Below, piece by piece: positions 9,451-20,827 of a stretch of 38,568 nt of DNA. The position numbers were made by a program, and so were the translations under genes. Numbering within the stretch: position 1 is the first letter of the stretch; the number at the start of each line of letters is the position of its first letter. Origin of the DNA: Phellopilus nigrolimitatus (taxonomy: Eukaryota > Basidiomycota > Agaricomycetes > Hymenochaetales > Hymenochaetaceae); assembly GCA_021029095.1 (NCBI GenBank), contig JAJOHG010000240.1, positions 1-38,568 of the forward strand. Reading direction: 5' to 3'. The notes beneath the pieces are model-generated. The model worked only from the letters and a program-made list of their open reading frames with translations, was not told the DNA's origin and did not search any database.

Positions 9451-10725
9451 ATCTGGTTGTTCGTCCTTTTGCTACTCTTCTGAAGGTATAGAACGAGAAA
9501 TTTTTGTAAAATCCAGGTGTAGTAGTTTGATGATTTTACAGGAAGATGGAGTACAACTTTGAGCTGCCGATGTCGTTCATCCTACACGGTTTCCTGGATG
9601 TGGCGGAAGGCTCTCGAATCTGGAAAAAGATTATTTGTTCTGCTTTGCATGTCACGTGTCGTATGCATTTGCTTCGAGTTTTTCTCGGGAGCTCTTCTCT
9701 TTCACGTCGACAGCGCTCATGGTGAGTCTTGTTTTGCTGATTTCGCGATCGCGTCCCTTGCATCGGGAAGAGCACATGATGATTTGATACAAACCATACT
9801 AAACTTTACCACATTCCGAATCATCCGTGTGGACCACCAAAATTTCAGCCTTGTCTGATGCTCTACCCTTCCCTTCCCTTTTCTGTGTTAAATCTTGTTT
9901 TGAAAAGCTCGACTGACAAGTCGTTCTAAGCAGGCATTCTGAATCGATATTCGGCCAGTATCTTGGGATGCATGAGGGTTGTCAAGAGTCGTTCATCACC
10001 GGGTAAGTCCTTATCTCCTTGTTCAATACACGTTCACTATCCATTCAATCTATTTTCTGTGATGAGCATACTCACCGATGGGCGGACACGAAGCCAATCC
10101 CATTCAACCTCCCTGTGTACAAAGTTGGGAGGGGGCGCGGCACTTGTTGATATTCATCGCGTTATCTGACTTCCATTTGGTTTTCCCCCTCTTTCTCTTC
10201 TGTCTCTGATCCTATATTCGTTCGATGTCAGTGCTGACTGCAATTCTCTCAGGAATTGGATTTTCGGGATGTGTATATTTCCGTCCATGTAAGCTGAGAA
10301 TACGCGCATAGGTACTTGGAATGAAAATGCGATAAATAAATCGCGAGGCAACTTGACTATCAGACAAGCGAAACAACCTGACTGCAAAAGCTTGATCATT
10401 GGACTGGGACAACAAACCACAATGCCTTGTTTTATAAACTCTTTGTTTAAATACTCTCTCTCTAGAGTTACCTGTCTGTTGATGCTCCTGAATACATGAC
10501 CTGGTGTAAAATCCACCGTGCATATCATGCTGTCCATACGAATACTCCGTCACCTGAGCATTTGTCCATAAAACCCGTTTTTGTCCCCAGTATATGCTTA
10601 TCGAGCCATCCAAAGACATCAAGAGATCGCAGTGATTTCTCATGGAGGGCGCACGCCTTTTCTGCGCCGTAGCAGCCAAGAGGGTTGTCATATAATCCAG
10701 TAACTTATTGATAGCTTTGGAGCTT
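9451..10725. other. No supported gene; FES1 upstream region
   Basis: Open frames here are short and lack domain or composition support. A CACGTG hexamer at 9653-9658 lies about 200 bp upstream of the FES1 start on the shared side and may be a regulatory site. A minus-strand open frame at 10212-10691 has no recognisable content. Confidence 0.35.
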
Positions 10726-11201
10726 TCATCTGCTGAACCTTATGGTTTGAGGGCGCTGGCTGGCAAACCAGTTCCACTGATCTCCAAGCTTCATATCATT
10801 GCCAGCAGCCAGCGTTAAGCTCGTCAGCGCTCTCAAACTCTTCAGAGCCTTCGTTACCTCGTGTACAAAGAAGTCTAAAAGCACGTCGACGTCCCCCTCT
10901 GCCTCGACAGCTCGAATCCACGCATCCCATCTGTGGAGCGCAGTAAGGAGCTCTCGCATAGTCCAGGCCTCATGACTCATCCTTGGGGAGCCCAGTAAAG
11001 CACAATACACATTAGTACCCGATTGCGCAACATGAGCTTGCGCGTATGGGAGCGAGCGTGATTGAAGGCTATGGAAGTTTCAGAGAGTTGCTTCGTGCGA
11101 AATGCGCAAGGTTCACCTTCCGAAGGGATAGTTTCGATGTCGCCGTCATCTTTCACAAGATGATGTTGAGTAATGTTTCTGAAGGGAGAACGGTAATACA
11201 T
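10726..11201 (-). CDS. Candidate 141-residue protein of unknown function
   Basis: Two minus-strand exons (11201-11019 and 10968-10726) join in phase across a 50-nt GTACTA...ATGAG intron to give 141 residues from ATG to stop. The first exon encodes MYYRSPFRNITQHHLVKDD and a basic stretch. The second is clearly helical and heptad-like (RELLTALHRWDAWIRAVEAEGD, then VLLDFFVHEVTKALKSLRALTSL). No family recognised. It stands alone in a gene-poor 4-kb stretch. It could be a lineage-specific gene or a decayed exon pair of a larger gene; the in-phase intron and the amphipathic composition argue for coding. Confidence 0.4.
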
Positions 11202-13558
11202 GTAACTTCATGTAAGACCTACACGGCGACTTTGATTCGAGATGATCGCCGCTCTTGACAACGGCGGCGTCGATCAAGGTCGATCATCTACGTCGGAATT
11301 TTATTGAAGAATTGAAGAATGAAAATCTTCGCAGCGTACCTCTCCTTTTCCTGAAGCCTCAAAAGCTTATCCTAGGACACAAAATATGTCATGTCTCCAC
11401 CTGCTAGCCATTTTTTTTCCTTTTAATTCGACTTCATAAGGAAAGACACCTAAGCCTCTTGTTCTTTTATACAACGATTTCGCAGGCCAATCCATTAGAC
11501 GAGGCGCGGAAGCTATGTGGAAACAGACGATCACGCATTCCCTAACAGCCGCGATAATCAAGCTCGCCGTTCAAAAATATCCGCCTTACGGGTACTCTAA
11601 GTCTGGAATGGTCTAATATCTGCATGAATCGCTACCAGATTCACCGTCTGTGACTATATAACGCATGCAAGTGAGCGTGCTCGTCGTACTCCACGTGCCC
11701 CTTTACGCGCAACCTATATATGATAAGAACTATCTATTGTATCTCCCTCCCCACCGCCCGGGGGAAGGGGGCGGACGCTTTCTGCATTTTATTTTGGGCC
11801 GTCCAAATGATTGGACAAGAAATTAGGCCAAGTTGCCCTGGGTCGCTACCCGACTCGATTTCGCTCAGGAGTCGAAAGGGAGATACGCTTTCTCCGAGCG
11901 AGCCCCATCATCTTTCTCATCGACTTGCGGTGAGGAAGGTGCGAAAGATATGGCCATCAGTCATTCCGGGGATGTCTTGCGTTGTGATTCGGCCGAAACA
12001 CTATCGTTCGCCTTTCAAGTAGTCCGTCGCCCAGTACCCATTCGCTTCGGTCGTCTGTCTGACGATGGGAGGGTGCTGTTAGAGGAGCGTCATGTGCTGT
12101 TTGCTAGTTAGCCTCCGCACGGTTGCAATTCTCTTTATATCTGTGCTATGCCTAATCTCGTTCCGTGCGAAGTATTCATGGGTCCCCGCGAGGTCATAAA
12201 GCTTCTTGCATAATGCCCCCACACTTGAAGACATTAGGCTTACACATTCGATCTTCGTATCAGGTAACGTGTCAAAGAGATCATGCTGCTTTACCCACCA
12301 TACTCGTCTGCTAACGGAGGGGAGCTATCTACGCTGAAAATTTAGCTTCCTGAGGTACTGTAGGTCTGTGCTTACTTCGGCGCTATTCAAGGCTTGGCTC
12401 GACCTATTTCTACAGGTCTTCCGACAAGCTCCACAGATTACAATACTGTACAAATATAAAAGCAGAAGCGTGGCTTTCCGGCCTTTGAATTGATAGCTTG
12501 TTTCTCCGTTTCCCGCTATACAGGAACTTTGCAATACGGAGCCATTCAAGCAAACGAAAAGCGACGTATGAGTCCACCACCTACTATGCACTTTTTTTTT
12601 CCAAATGAACTTCTATGATAATAGAACTTGCAAGTCAAAGCCATTCATTCTACTTCATACTTTTTTGAAGCATAGTACACAAGTAACATCGTCGATTAAG
12701 CTTGAGTCAATATATATGTATGCATTGCGCAGGGTGGGAAGTGTAAGCATTTTTACAGTGACTGACGGAGGGCGACGGGCTAGCGGTAGAACGGTTCCGA
12801 GGAGTATTGCATTGCGGGAACGGCTGATTGGACAAAAAGAAAGGAGTTTTCTGGAGGAAAGAAAAGAGAAACCCATTTGTCAGCGAATCTGGTCGAAAGA
12901 AAAACGAGAGTACGGAAGATAAGTATACTATTTAAAAAAAAAACGGAAAGCGAAGTTAGCCATTCTTGCAATTGCGAGTAACGGACGGCGACTTGAGAAA
13001 TGACGGTGTGCCACAGGACGTGAGGGTCACAATGCGGGAACAAGGAAAAATCACGAAAAAAAAGGTGGAACAACACGGAGTCGGTGTGGGTGTGGAATTA
13101 AGGAACGAGGACACAACAGTAGAGCTGCGAAAGTGATTACTTCGAATGAGAAAGACGAAGGCTAAAAACAAGGAAACGGTCCGTCAAGCTCCATTGAAAT
13201 GAAAACAAGGCCTTTCCTCTCAAGGTCCAAATATAATCACGGAATACTGCGGACATTCTCAGGCGACCACACCCCATTGTTACATGCTGCTGATGAATCC
13301 GTTGCATAGGATGTGAACGCAGCAAAGCACTCCAAACACCAAATATAACCCGGACGCACATCTACACGCGTGAGCGAATATCCGAATATATGGGGAATGC
13401 ATTCAACTTCCTCCGCTCGATTGGAGGGGTATACGCACGAGTAGAGGAATCAGGAATAGAAAGAATGGAGGAGAAAGGAGGATGAAAATGATAATAGTTG
13501 AAAACGAAATAACTCACCACATGCATGCAGAAGATAAAAAATAAAAGTCACCGGGACA
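11202..13558. other. Gene-poor 2.3-kb stretch
   Basis: I find no convincing coding segment on either strand. TATA-like elements occur near 11653 (CTATATAACGC) and 11715 (CCTATATATGAT), the latter upstream of a C/G-rich stretch, but no recognisable gene follows. The right end (13380-13558) is probably 3' UTR of the membrane-protein gene ending at 13559. The region could hold an untranslated RNA, which sequence alone cannot show. Confidence 0.35.
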
Positions 13559-16273
13559 TCAAGTCCGGCTATCGAGCCTCTCCAATGTCTCTTGTGACCC
13601 AGTGTCCAAGCCATAAAGAGATGGCGGAAGCGGTACCCGCGATGGCTGTAGCGATGGGTAGGCTATTGAGGTCGAACCACCCATAAAGTTTGGTTTCGGT
13701 GTGAGATTAGGTTGCGAAGGAGAGGAAATGAGATGAGAGGAAGGCGAGGACGGTATCGGAAGAGATGTAGAAGATGAGGTGAAATGATAGAGATTTAAAG
13801 GAAGTAGGCCCGTAGACTTTGATGTCGAAGGTGTAGGCGAATCAGACGTCAAAGACGCATTTGGCGCAACCGATGTACTCGCCATCTCTGAAGATGTACT
13901 CGAGCTAGCTTCAGGCGGCCGTGGAGCTGACGAGACGCCTAAGATGTCCGAGTCTATATCCTCTGCATTCGAATACCTCGACATTCTTACTGGGGGACCA
14001 TCTTCGCCTCTATTTCCGTCATCGTCGAAGTCAAGTCCTAGCATTGGATCACTCTCTTCCGCAGTCGGCGAGTCGATAGGCAGTGGTCCGACAATGCCGC
14101 CATTCAAACTCCTCTCCCCTCTCGCTCCATCGAACCCAAAAATAGTGGTATTCATTTCGTCAGGCGGTGTTGGTGGCGGCCGATCTGCGTAGCTGCCTCC
14201 CGTAGTAGTTCTCTGTAAATCAAGACTCGGCGTAGGAATTGCAATCACCGCAGGGAGAGCGGAAGGTACGGCTACAGGTAAACCCGCGCGGTTGACTGAC
14301 AACACGAGCGGCGACGGGATAATCGATGGACCGTCCGCAACATATGGCGGAGGAGATGCAGGTGTCGATCCAGGAAAGTACCGAGGGACGAAGGGCGCAG
14401 GGGTGGCTTGCGACATGACAGGCTGACCATTCACTCTAGAGCGCCCAAACGCGCTCTCCTCCTCATTGTCGGGCCCATCTTCACCGTGGTCACGAGCAGT
14501 GAAGGTCTCTGCGAAGGACGCATGGATCCGACGGTCGCGCTGTCGCGCACGGCGACGGCGGTATCTGATTGAGATACAAAGGCCGAGCGCGAGGACTGAA
14601 AGAAAGCCAACTGACCCCCCTACAGCACCAGCGAATGTGGCGATGTTATGGTCGCGCGTCGCACTATCAGGTAAAGTCAAAGTCGGGGAAGGGGAGGGCG
14701 AAAGTGAAGACATGGTCAGTCAGGTTTCGTCAAATGGTAAGGTGTAGAAGCTGGGGAGAAATGTAGAAGGGGAATGATGGGTGGATGTGGGCACGATAGA
14801 TAACGGAGTAACATCAATACAAACGCTATAAACTACCTCATCCTTGGCGCACCACCCAACCACATCAAGATCTTCGCCGAGGATGAGGCGGTTATGCATT
14901 ATAGAAAAGCCCAAAAACAGACAGAACGTGATCAGCAACCAATCTCGTGCTGTGACGCTAGCACGGAACTGGATGCTGGCGGGGGAAGTGCTGGACGAAG
15001 AATTTTGGAAAAAAAAAAAGCCAAGAGGAGCACTCACGCATCTTCAGTATCGCTAGCAGATGTGCGTTGGCTTCCTGGTGCTGTCGCAGTGTCGCTTCCG
15101 GGATCGGCTGGATCGGACACTCCCGCTTCATACACAGCGTAGTCGAACAAAAACACGCTGTCCACACCGACGTTCACAACAAGCGTGTGCGTCATATTTT
15201 CCAGCCCAGAGACGCTGAAAACAGTAAAATTGGACAAGTATTTCTCTGAGTTTGAGCTGTTAACGGTGGGCGTCCCTGATTGCGCTGGATCTGGTTGGTG
15301 AAGGAACTGGCCGTGGGGCGTACCGTCCAAAACAAAACTAAGATTTGTGAACGTCGGTGTGGTATTAGGTGGTGCCGGGAACAAAGGTATGATCGCAAAT
15401 AAAGAGATTGCGATTCCTTGATATTGGGAAGAACGTCGGGAGTTGCATATCAGCCAATCACAGTAGAAGCTTCGGAAAATCATATCTACAACTAACCTTC
15501 GAAAGTCAATGTCGCGGTAACTGGAACGTCCTGAAAGCCAGGGTCATCTGAATCATTTCCTTGCGTTTCAAATGGGTTTGTTTCGCCAGAGTCGCGTTCA
15601 AGTCGCAAGTGTCGGTCCGTAGAACGCTTTCTACTTCGACTTTTAGTTTTATATGCAAAATAGTGAAAGTTTGTCAATATAACGCAAGAAAAAAAAAGGA
15701 CGAGGATAAAACGCACGATCGGCTCCTCCGCTTTAAACGCTTCTTTCCACTTCCATCTCCGTCCTTTCCCTTTCCCTTTCCGCTATCGCTATCATTATTG
15801 CCGCTGTCGTCATCGACCTCACTAGTTTGCGCCGGCTGGACACTAGAAGCCGAGGTGAAAGTTGATATCAGAGTTGAGGTCACACTCGTCGTTGCCTGAG
15901 GAGCAGAACTAGTTGTCGTTCCGTCTCCATCCGTGTCGCCGACGGTGGGTTCATCATCTTCATCGGCGGTCGGGATGACATGTGTTCCGTCATGCCACGT
16001 ACCGTCATGCGCAGTGCCAGTGTCTGGAGCAAGGCACGATGTACATGGAACTGTGCTGGCATGCCATGAAGTTGCAGGCGAATAAATAATGTACATGTCC
16101 GTGTCATCAAGCGTGACGTTTGTCTAATGCGGAGGTCAGTGTTTCTTTTCTTTTCCAAAGAATAGTCGAGCGCATTGGACAGATCACGGTTGGAAGGGAG
16201 GAAGAAACCATACCTGAGCATTCGAGGTTGTCGCCACAAGCACAAGTGCTATTAATGACAGAAGGAGTCGCAT
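13559..16273 (-). CDS. Secreted-ectodomain single-pass membrane protein with long disordered cytosolic tail
   Basis: Five exons (16273-16214, 16123-15717, 15639-15497, 15416-15038, 14663-13559) sum to 697 residues in phase. Exon 1 is exactly a signal peptide (MRLLLSLIALVLVATTSNA) with the intron right after it. The ectodomain has six N-glycosylation sequons (NVT, NTT, NLS, NSS, NFT, NMT). It includes a PCTSC cysteine pair, a Ser/Thr-rich acidic linker and a beta-rich core (FEGIAISLFAIIP... FTNLSFVLDGTPHGQF ... LFDYAVYEAG). This pattern is typical of many Agaricomycete single-TM surface proteins. One TM helix follows (IATFAGAVGGSVGFLSVLALGLCI), then RYRRRRARQRDRR as a stop-transfer and about 370 residues of Pro/Ser-rich cytosolic tail. 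The last intron (14664-15037, 374 nt) is unusually long and less certain; a small missed exon there is possible. The function is unknown; a cell-surface or cell-wall sensing role is inference. Confidence 0.75.
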
Positions 16274-17348
16274 AGGAGATTGGGTGCGACGACAGGAAGA
16301 GATTTCCCGCATTTTCATCATCTTTATTCGGAGGACGATTAGTTATCTATCCTATAATGCCGGGAGTAGCACCGGAATTGATCCTTATATGACACCAGCG
16401 GAGGGATAAGAAAACAAAAGCCGTCGTCCGTACACTTATGTAGATGAAGAGTCAACCGATCGAACGGCACGAAAGCAAGGCTTTAGGGCGTCCAGACGTG
16501 AGAGGTGGGCGGTAGGAACAAGATAGAAGAGCAGGACGCTCGTAAAGGCGGCGACAGAGAAGGGGAAAGAGCCTCGATTGGAAGAGGAAGGGGCTTGGGA
16601 AAGACAGAAGCAAGGTTAAATGGCGGACCAACCAGTGACTATTTGCTATCTTTGCCGAATTTATTCGCAGGGGCAGGAAGGTCGGGGCCACAAAAGACGT
16701 GCTCACGCTTGCATTCGTTAGGCTTGGTACAGCCGTGTATGGAGAAATATCACGACGCCAGTTCCACGCGAGTCGGAAAGACGTGGATTCGGGTTAAAGC
16801 CCGGGAATTTGAATGGGGAGATATCACATATCAGCTTCAAGCTCACAATGACCCGATGTACATGGAATGCTGAGTCGGCCAGTTCATCAGGTGTCCAGGT
16901 CCGCGCGCCCAAACTGCAGTCCAGGGCAATGTCCAAGCGGCAGTTGTCCGACGTCATAATACTGAAGCTTTAACCACCCATTGTTGACGGAGGCACTCCA
17001 ACGGAGGCGCACAAGAGTCTATACAAGCTCGCAGGAAATACACGCCAGCAAGTGGTGAGAGTCTGCGTGTGTGTCGCGTAGCCCGAGCAGTGCGCTCTAA
17101 GTAGCCAGAAATGGAAATTTATCGCGTAATCAAGATCATTCCCCACACGCTCTTCGTTCTTCCCGCCAGTTACATCGTCCAATAACGCGCCGAAACAATC
17201 GTCAGCGCACAGGTTTAATTGGATTCCGTATTCGCATGGAACCCAGAAATGACTGCAGGATCTCCCTGAAAGCACTACCGATATACTTACTAGGACCTCA
17301 GGCTTTAATTCGCAGGCTCTAAACCTTGTCCTTCTAAATCAACCAACT
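16274..17348. other. Divergent intergenic region between the membrane protein and VPS36
   Basis: About 1.1 kb separates the two divergent start codons, long for this window. Minus-strand frames at 16718-16957 and 16970-17275 have somewhat coding-like stretches (YGIQLNLCADDCFGALLDD), but the second has no ATG and no splice join links the two. I therefore do not call a gene. The region presumably contains both promoters. Confidence 0.3.
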
Positions 17349-20300
17349 ATGAGTGCACTAGCGCGGTACACTCATCCCGTCGATGGAACTATTCCGGTTC
17401 CTGCCCTTTTGTATGACGATGAACAACTCCTCGCAAGCCAAGATGGCGTCGGGTTATATGACGGGTGAGTTCAGCTGCATTATTTTCACGAGTTGACTCT
17501 CCTCTACTATTTACTACTCGGGTCATGGGTTCTAACCCACATTCCCCACACTTCCTTGAAGCTCGCATGGACAACGTAAAACTGCGCTTTTATGGCCACT
17601 TGATCTCACTCCAGCTTTCAAAAATACCATTGGCACTTGCGATCTCTTTTTCATTCATCTTTAATCAGTCGTTCGTACATGCACGATCTGTCTCTTTATT
17701 CGCTGCACAAACAGTGGGCTCAACGGAAGCATTTTGCCACCGACCAATATCCGCGCGCGAAAGCGGCCCGCCCAAGTGTGCAGACGGCACTGATTGTTAT
17801 TCATCGGTTCCGGCGAACATAGTCCGGAGCTCGCGCGAACTTCTCCTTTTTCGCGGTTGCGAGCAGACTTTTACACGCTTCGAAGAGGGTTATCATGGAT
17901 GGCCTCGATATCTTCTGAAACTTCTCCTTTTATCAAGAAGAATAAATCGACTTCAATATGACACGAGGCTGCGAGACGGAGCGTTATGTCCGTCCTTCCT
18001 GAGTTTAAATATTTGTGAGCGGGCAGAATTTAGATGGTCGTCATCTTAATTGTTCGTTATCACATTGGAAATGTCTGCGAGCTTTTGAACTCGCCTAATT
18101 TTTTATTCTTCTCGCATCAGTTGGGCTGAATCATATTCCTTCATTACTATTTCATCTTATCTACTTTTCTCGATCTAAATTGAGGTTGACTATTTTCCAC
18201 TTCGTAGCCCGAACAAATCTGCAACCCACCAGTCCGGCAGCATCCATATCACATCACACCGCCTTTTTTTCATTGCCGGCGCGCCCTTCGCTTCGCCGAT
18301 ACACGCACCGCCGCCCGCAGCAGAGGGCGGCGCGTCAATCACGCTCGACCTTAATCACGTCACGCACACAGAAAGCTACGTCGGTTTCTTCACAAGCTCA
18401 CCGAAGGTGACCCTGCATTTGCGTGCGCCAGAACACAATAGAGTTGGCGTAGCTGAACGTCGTCCGTCGACAAGTTTCAACTCGGGTGTGGCGGAAGATG
18501 CTGCGAAAACAAGCACCCTACCCATCCCGCCAGGTCTGTCTAATTCTGTAAGTCCAGCACCAACGTTGTCAACAAATGCAGAGAATCCTTTTGAATTATG
18601 GGAATGCGAAATCTGCGGATACCGCAACCCGCCCGGTCTATCTCCAGCGGCGCGCAGGGCGTGTGGGCTCTGCGGAATGCCTCGTTCAGTTTCGTCCTCT
18701 GCAACACCATCTTCTTCTACGCCGCGCCAAACGTCTTCGCCGCGTACAGATGTCGATATCTCTGCTCCATCTCCAATGCTAATATCGTCCTCAAGGAGTG
18801 CAAAATCTTCGACTTTGAGTACAGGCATGAATGCGGCGCATTTGCTTTCGAAATCGCTTCCTTCGTCGAACGCGAGCTCACCTGCGCCGCTAGCCATTTC
18901 TCCGACTTCGCAAGCCGACGTGCAGTTCGGAGGGCACGGAGGCGAAGGAAGAAGAAGACGAATGCAGAGTGCGCTCGCCTGTTCCGCTTGCACCTTCCTC
19001 AATCACCCGTCTCTTAGAGAATGCGAGATTTGCGGAACAGCTTTAGTCCAAGATGATCCAGACCCAGGATCGGACTCGGAGACGCAATTAACTGCGAACC
19101 CAGACCTACAACCGCCACACGTCTCATCGAAATCAGTGCCTACATCAAGATCCGCGTCTCCGGCTCTCGAGGGCAATGATAACGCATTCCCAACGGTTAT
19201 TGACGATCGAGAGCGATATATCAAGTTGAGCTTTCGCAAGGGTGGCGACAAAGCATTTTACGCGGCATTAAAGACTGCCTTGCAACAGAAAGAGTGGGAG
19301 GTCGGTGACATCATTTGGCTTGCTGCTTGGCTTGAAAGCTTAAGTCTATTTATTTACTCAAAAGGTGAAAGATGCTAAGTGGAGTGGGCCAGACCAGGAA
19401 TCATCTGGTCTCTCTGGAATTAGTGCGTTCGTTCGGCATTTCAAATCCTCTTGTACTGCAGCAATTGAAAAAAATGATTCTGTGTAGGCGGTATTCTACA
19501 AAATATCGACACTACCGTCATGCATGCTGAGCGCGGCATGTCTGATGCCTTCGAAGACCTTGAGGCTCTCATGTCAAAGGCTCAGGACATGGTGCGTTTA
19601 GCAAAGGGGCTGAACGAGCAGCTCACAGCAGCTACCCATGCGTCCGGAAACGCGGAGCCCCTCGAACCCGAGGAGGCGACCTTTGTGCGCTCCTCACTGG
19701 GGCAGCTTGGCCTGAGTATGAAACATACTGCAGTAACAGCGGACATGAGCAAGGATGAAAGGAAGTACCTCGAACAACTAGCTGTGGAATTGGCAAGCGT
19801 ACTTGAAGAAGGTGCAGATGCAAATGTGCAGAATAGAAAAGAAAAGATGGGGATTATGAGGGAAAAGGGAATAATCGGGCTAGATGAGATATGGGGCAGA
19901 TGGAATCGCGCGAGAGGTGTCTGTAAGTTGTCTTCGTTACATCTCTCGGTCTTAAATATAGGGTCTGACTTAAATGTTGCTCTATGCTTCAGCCCTAGTT
20001 TCACCGGAAGTTACTCTCAAAGCTCTTCCCTATCTTCCTTTACATACCACACCCCCAATAACTACGCGGACACTCACGTCAGGCCTGCGCGTCCTGCATA
20101 CTCCTGCGTACTCTTCCTCGGCGTTTGCTGCACGCCTTGTTGGCCTGCTTGTTGACCAAGGCCCGCGCACGTTAACAGATGTTGCCAGCGTGGAGGGGCT
20201 CAGTGTCGGGCTTGTGGACGAACTCGTGAAAGAGGTCGAGGAACGCGGCGATGTGTGCTTCGATGATCCAATGGCGGGAGTTAATGTCGGCGCGGGCGTG

Positions 20301-20366
20301 GGCGTTGAGACACGATGGTGGGCAAACTTGTTTGTGGAGTATGTGTGGGATGGACAGGTGGACTAA
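17349..20366 (+). CDS. VPS36: ESCRT-II subunit Vps36 (split GLUE domain with two NZF fingers, EAP30 domain)
   Basis: Five exons (17349-17464, 18208-19300, 19365-19422, 19488-19922, 19993-20366) give 691 residues in phase. The N-terminus YTHPVDGTIPVPALLYDDEQLLASQDGVGLYDG, then HQSGSIHITSHRLFFI and FTSSPKVTLHL, is the first half of the GLUE (PH-like) domain, which binds phosphoinositide. It is interrupted, as in yeast Vps36, by two Npl4-type zinc fingers. NZF1 is around residues 170-194 (W-x-C172-x2-C175 ... C191-x2-C194). NZF2 is at 297-314 (C-SA-C-TF ... C-EI-C), and its TF dipeptide is the usual ubiquitin-binding pair. The second GLUE half follows (YIKLSFRKGGDKAFYAAL). The C-terminal part is the EAP30 winged-helix region (LVSPEVTLKALPYLPL ... 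WWANLFVEYVWDG). The role is sorting ubiquitinated cargo into multivesicular bodies at endosomes. The first intron is 743 nt, more than ten times the local norm. Confidence 0.93.
17465..18207 (+). other. Unusually long VPS36 intron 1 (743 nt)
   Basis: Donor GTGAGT at 17465, acceptor TTCGTAG ending at 18207; the join gives GLYDG-PNKSATHQSGS, which fits Vps36. Other introns of the gene are 64-70 nt. The intron contains a 194-codon open frame on the plus strand (17465-18049) that is out of frame with exon 1 and matches no family I know. A second possible acceptor at about 17560 would also be in phase but runs into a stop after about 36 codons. No terminal repeats or target duplication were seen. 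Confidence 0.7.
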
Positions 20367-20827
20367 GGGATGAACACTGTATATACGTGCCTTGCTTACA
20401 GTGGTTCTATTTTCGAAGTAAAATCTTGGCAAGTACAATTGGTACATGAGCTCTCTGAACATTTACCCGTTTTTCGGTATTCTCTTCAAGACAGTTCCGA
20501 GCCTAAAACGCACCCCCCCCCCCCCCCCCGATTGACTGGGAATCACTGACGTGAAGAAGAGTGAACTGGAAGGCACAATGAACGCCAATTAGTGATATTT
20601 TGTGTTGTGACGATGAATATAATATCGGAAGCCACTCACTCGGTTTGAGCAACTTTAACTTTAAGCAACCTTCCGGTTCTTTACCACGTCGGTGATGGGC
20701 CAAATTGGAAGAAATGGCGGCAGCCCGTCACAAAGTGTAATATGGTGTAACTTCAACAACCGGACAAAGTAGACATTATCGATACACTATCCGAAGAATA
20801 TGCTACATACAGATGAATAGAAAAGTT
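20367..20827. other. Convergent intergenic region between VPS36 and MRD1
   Basis: This is 3' flanking sequence of the two convergent genes. A 17-base poly-C run occupies 20513-20529 (G-run on the minus strand). No gene is seen. Confidence 0.5.
20513..20529. repeat. Poly-C/poly-G homopolymer tract
   Basis: Seventeen consecutive C on the plus strand between the convergent VPS36 and MRD1 3' ends. Such tracts are slippage-prone and the length may be imprecise in the assembly. Confidence 0.9.

Noticed and set aside
10212..10691. Minus-strand 159-codon frame
   Set aside because: No recognisable segment or splice continuity with the 141-residue candidate upstream.
12605..13361. Several short frames on both strands
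   Set aside because: AT- or GA-rich composition, no homology features; probably UTR or intergenic.
14664..14713. ATG at 14713 as start of a separate gene for the TM/tail region
   Set aside because: The upstream exons provide a signal peptide and ectodomain and join in phase at 14663, as expected for this protein type. It remains a fallback.
16505..16873. Plus-strand 122-codon frame
   Set aside because: The first half is low-complexity Gly/Arg/Glu, with no domain or splice support.
17465..18049. 194-codon frame inside VPS36 intron 1 as a separate gene
   Set aside because: It has no ATG near its start, no recognisable domain and no own promoter evidence; kept only as a finding about the intron.
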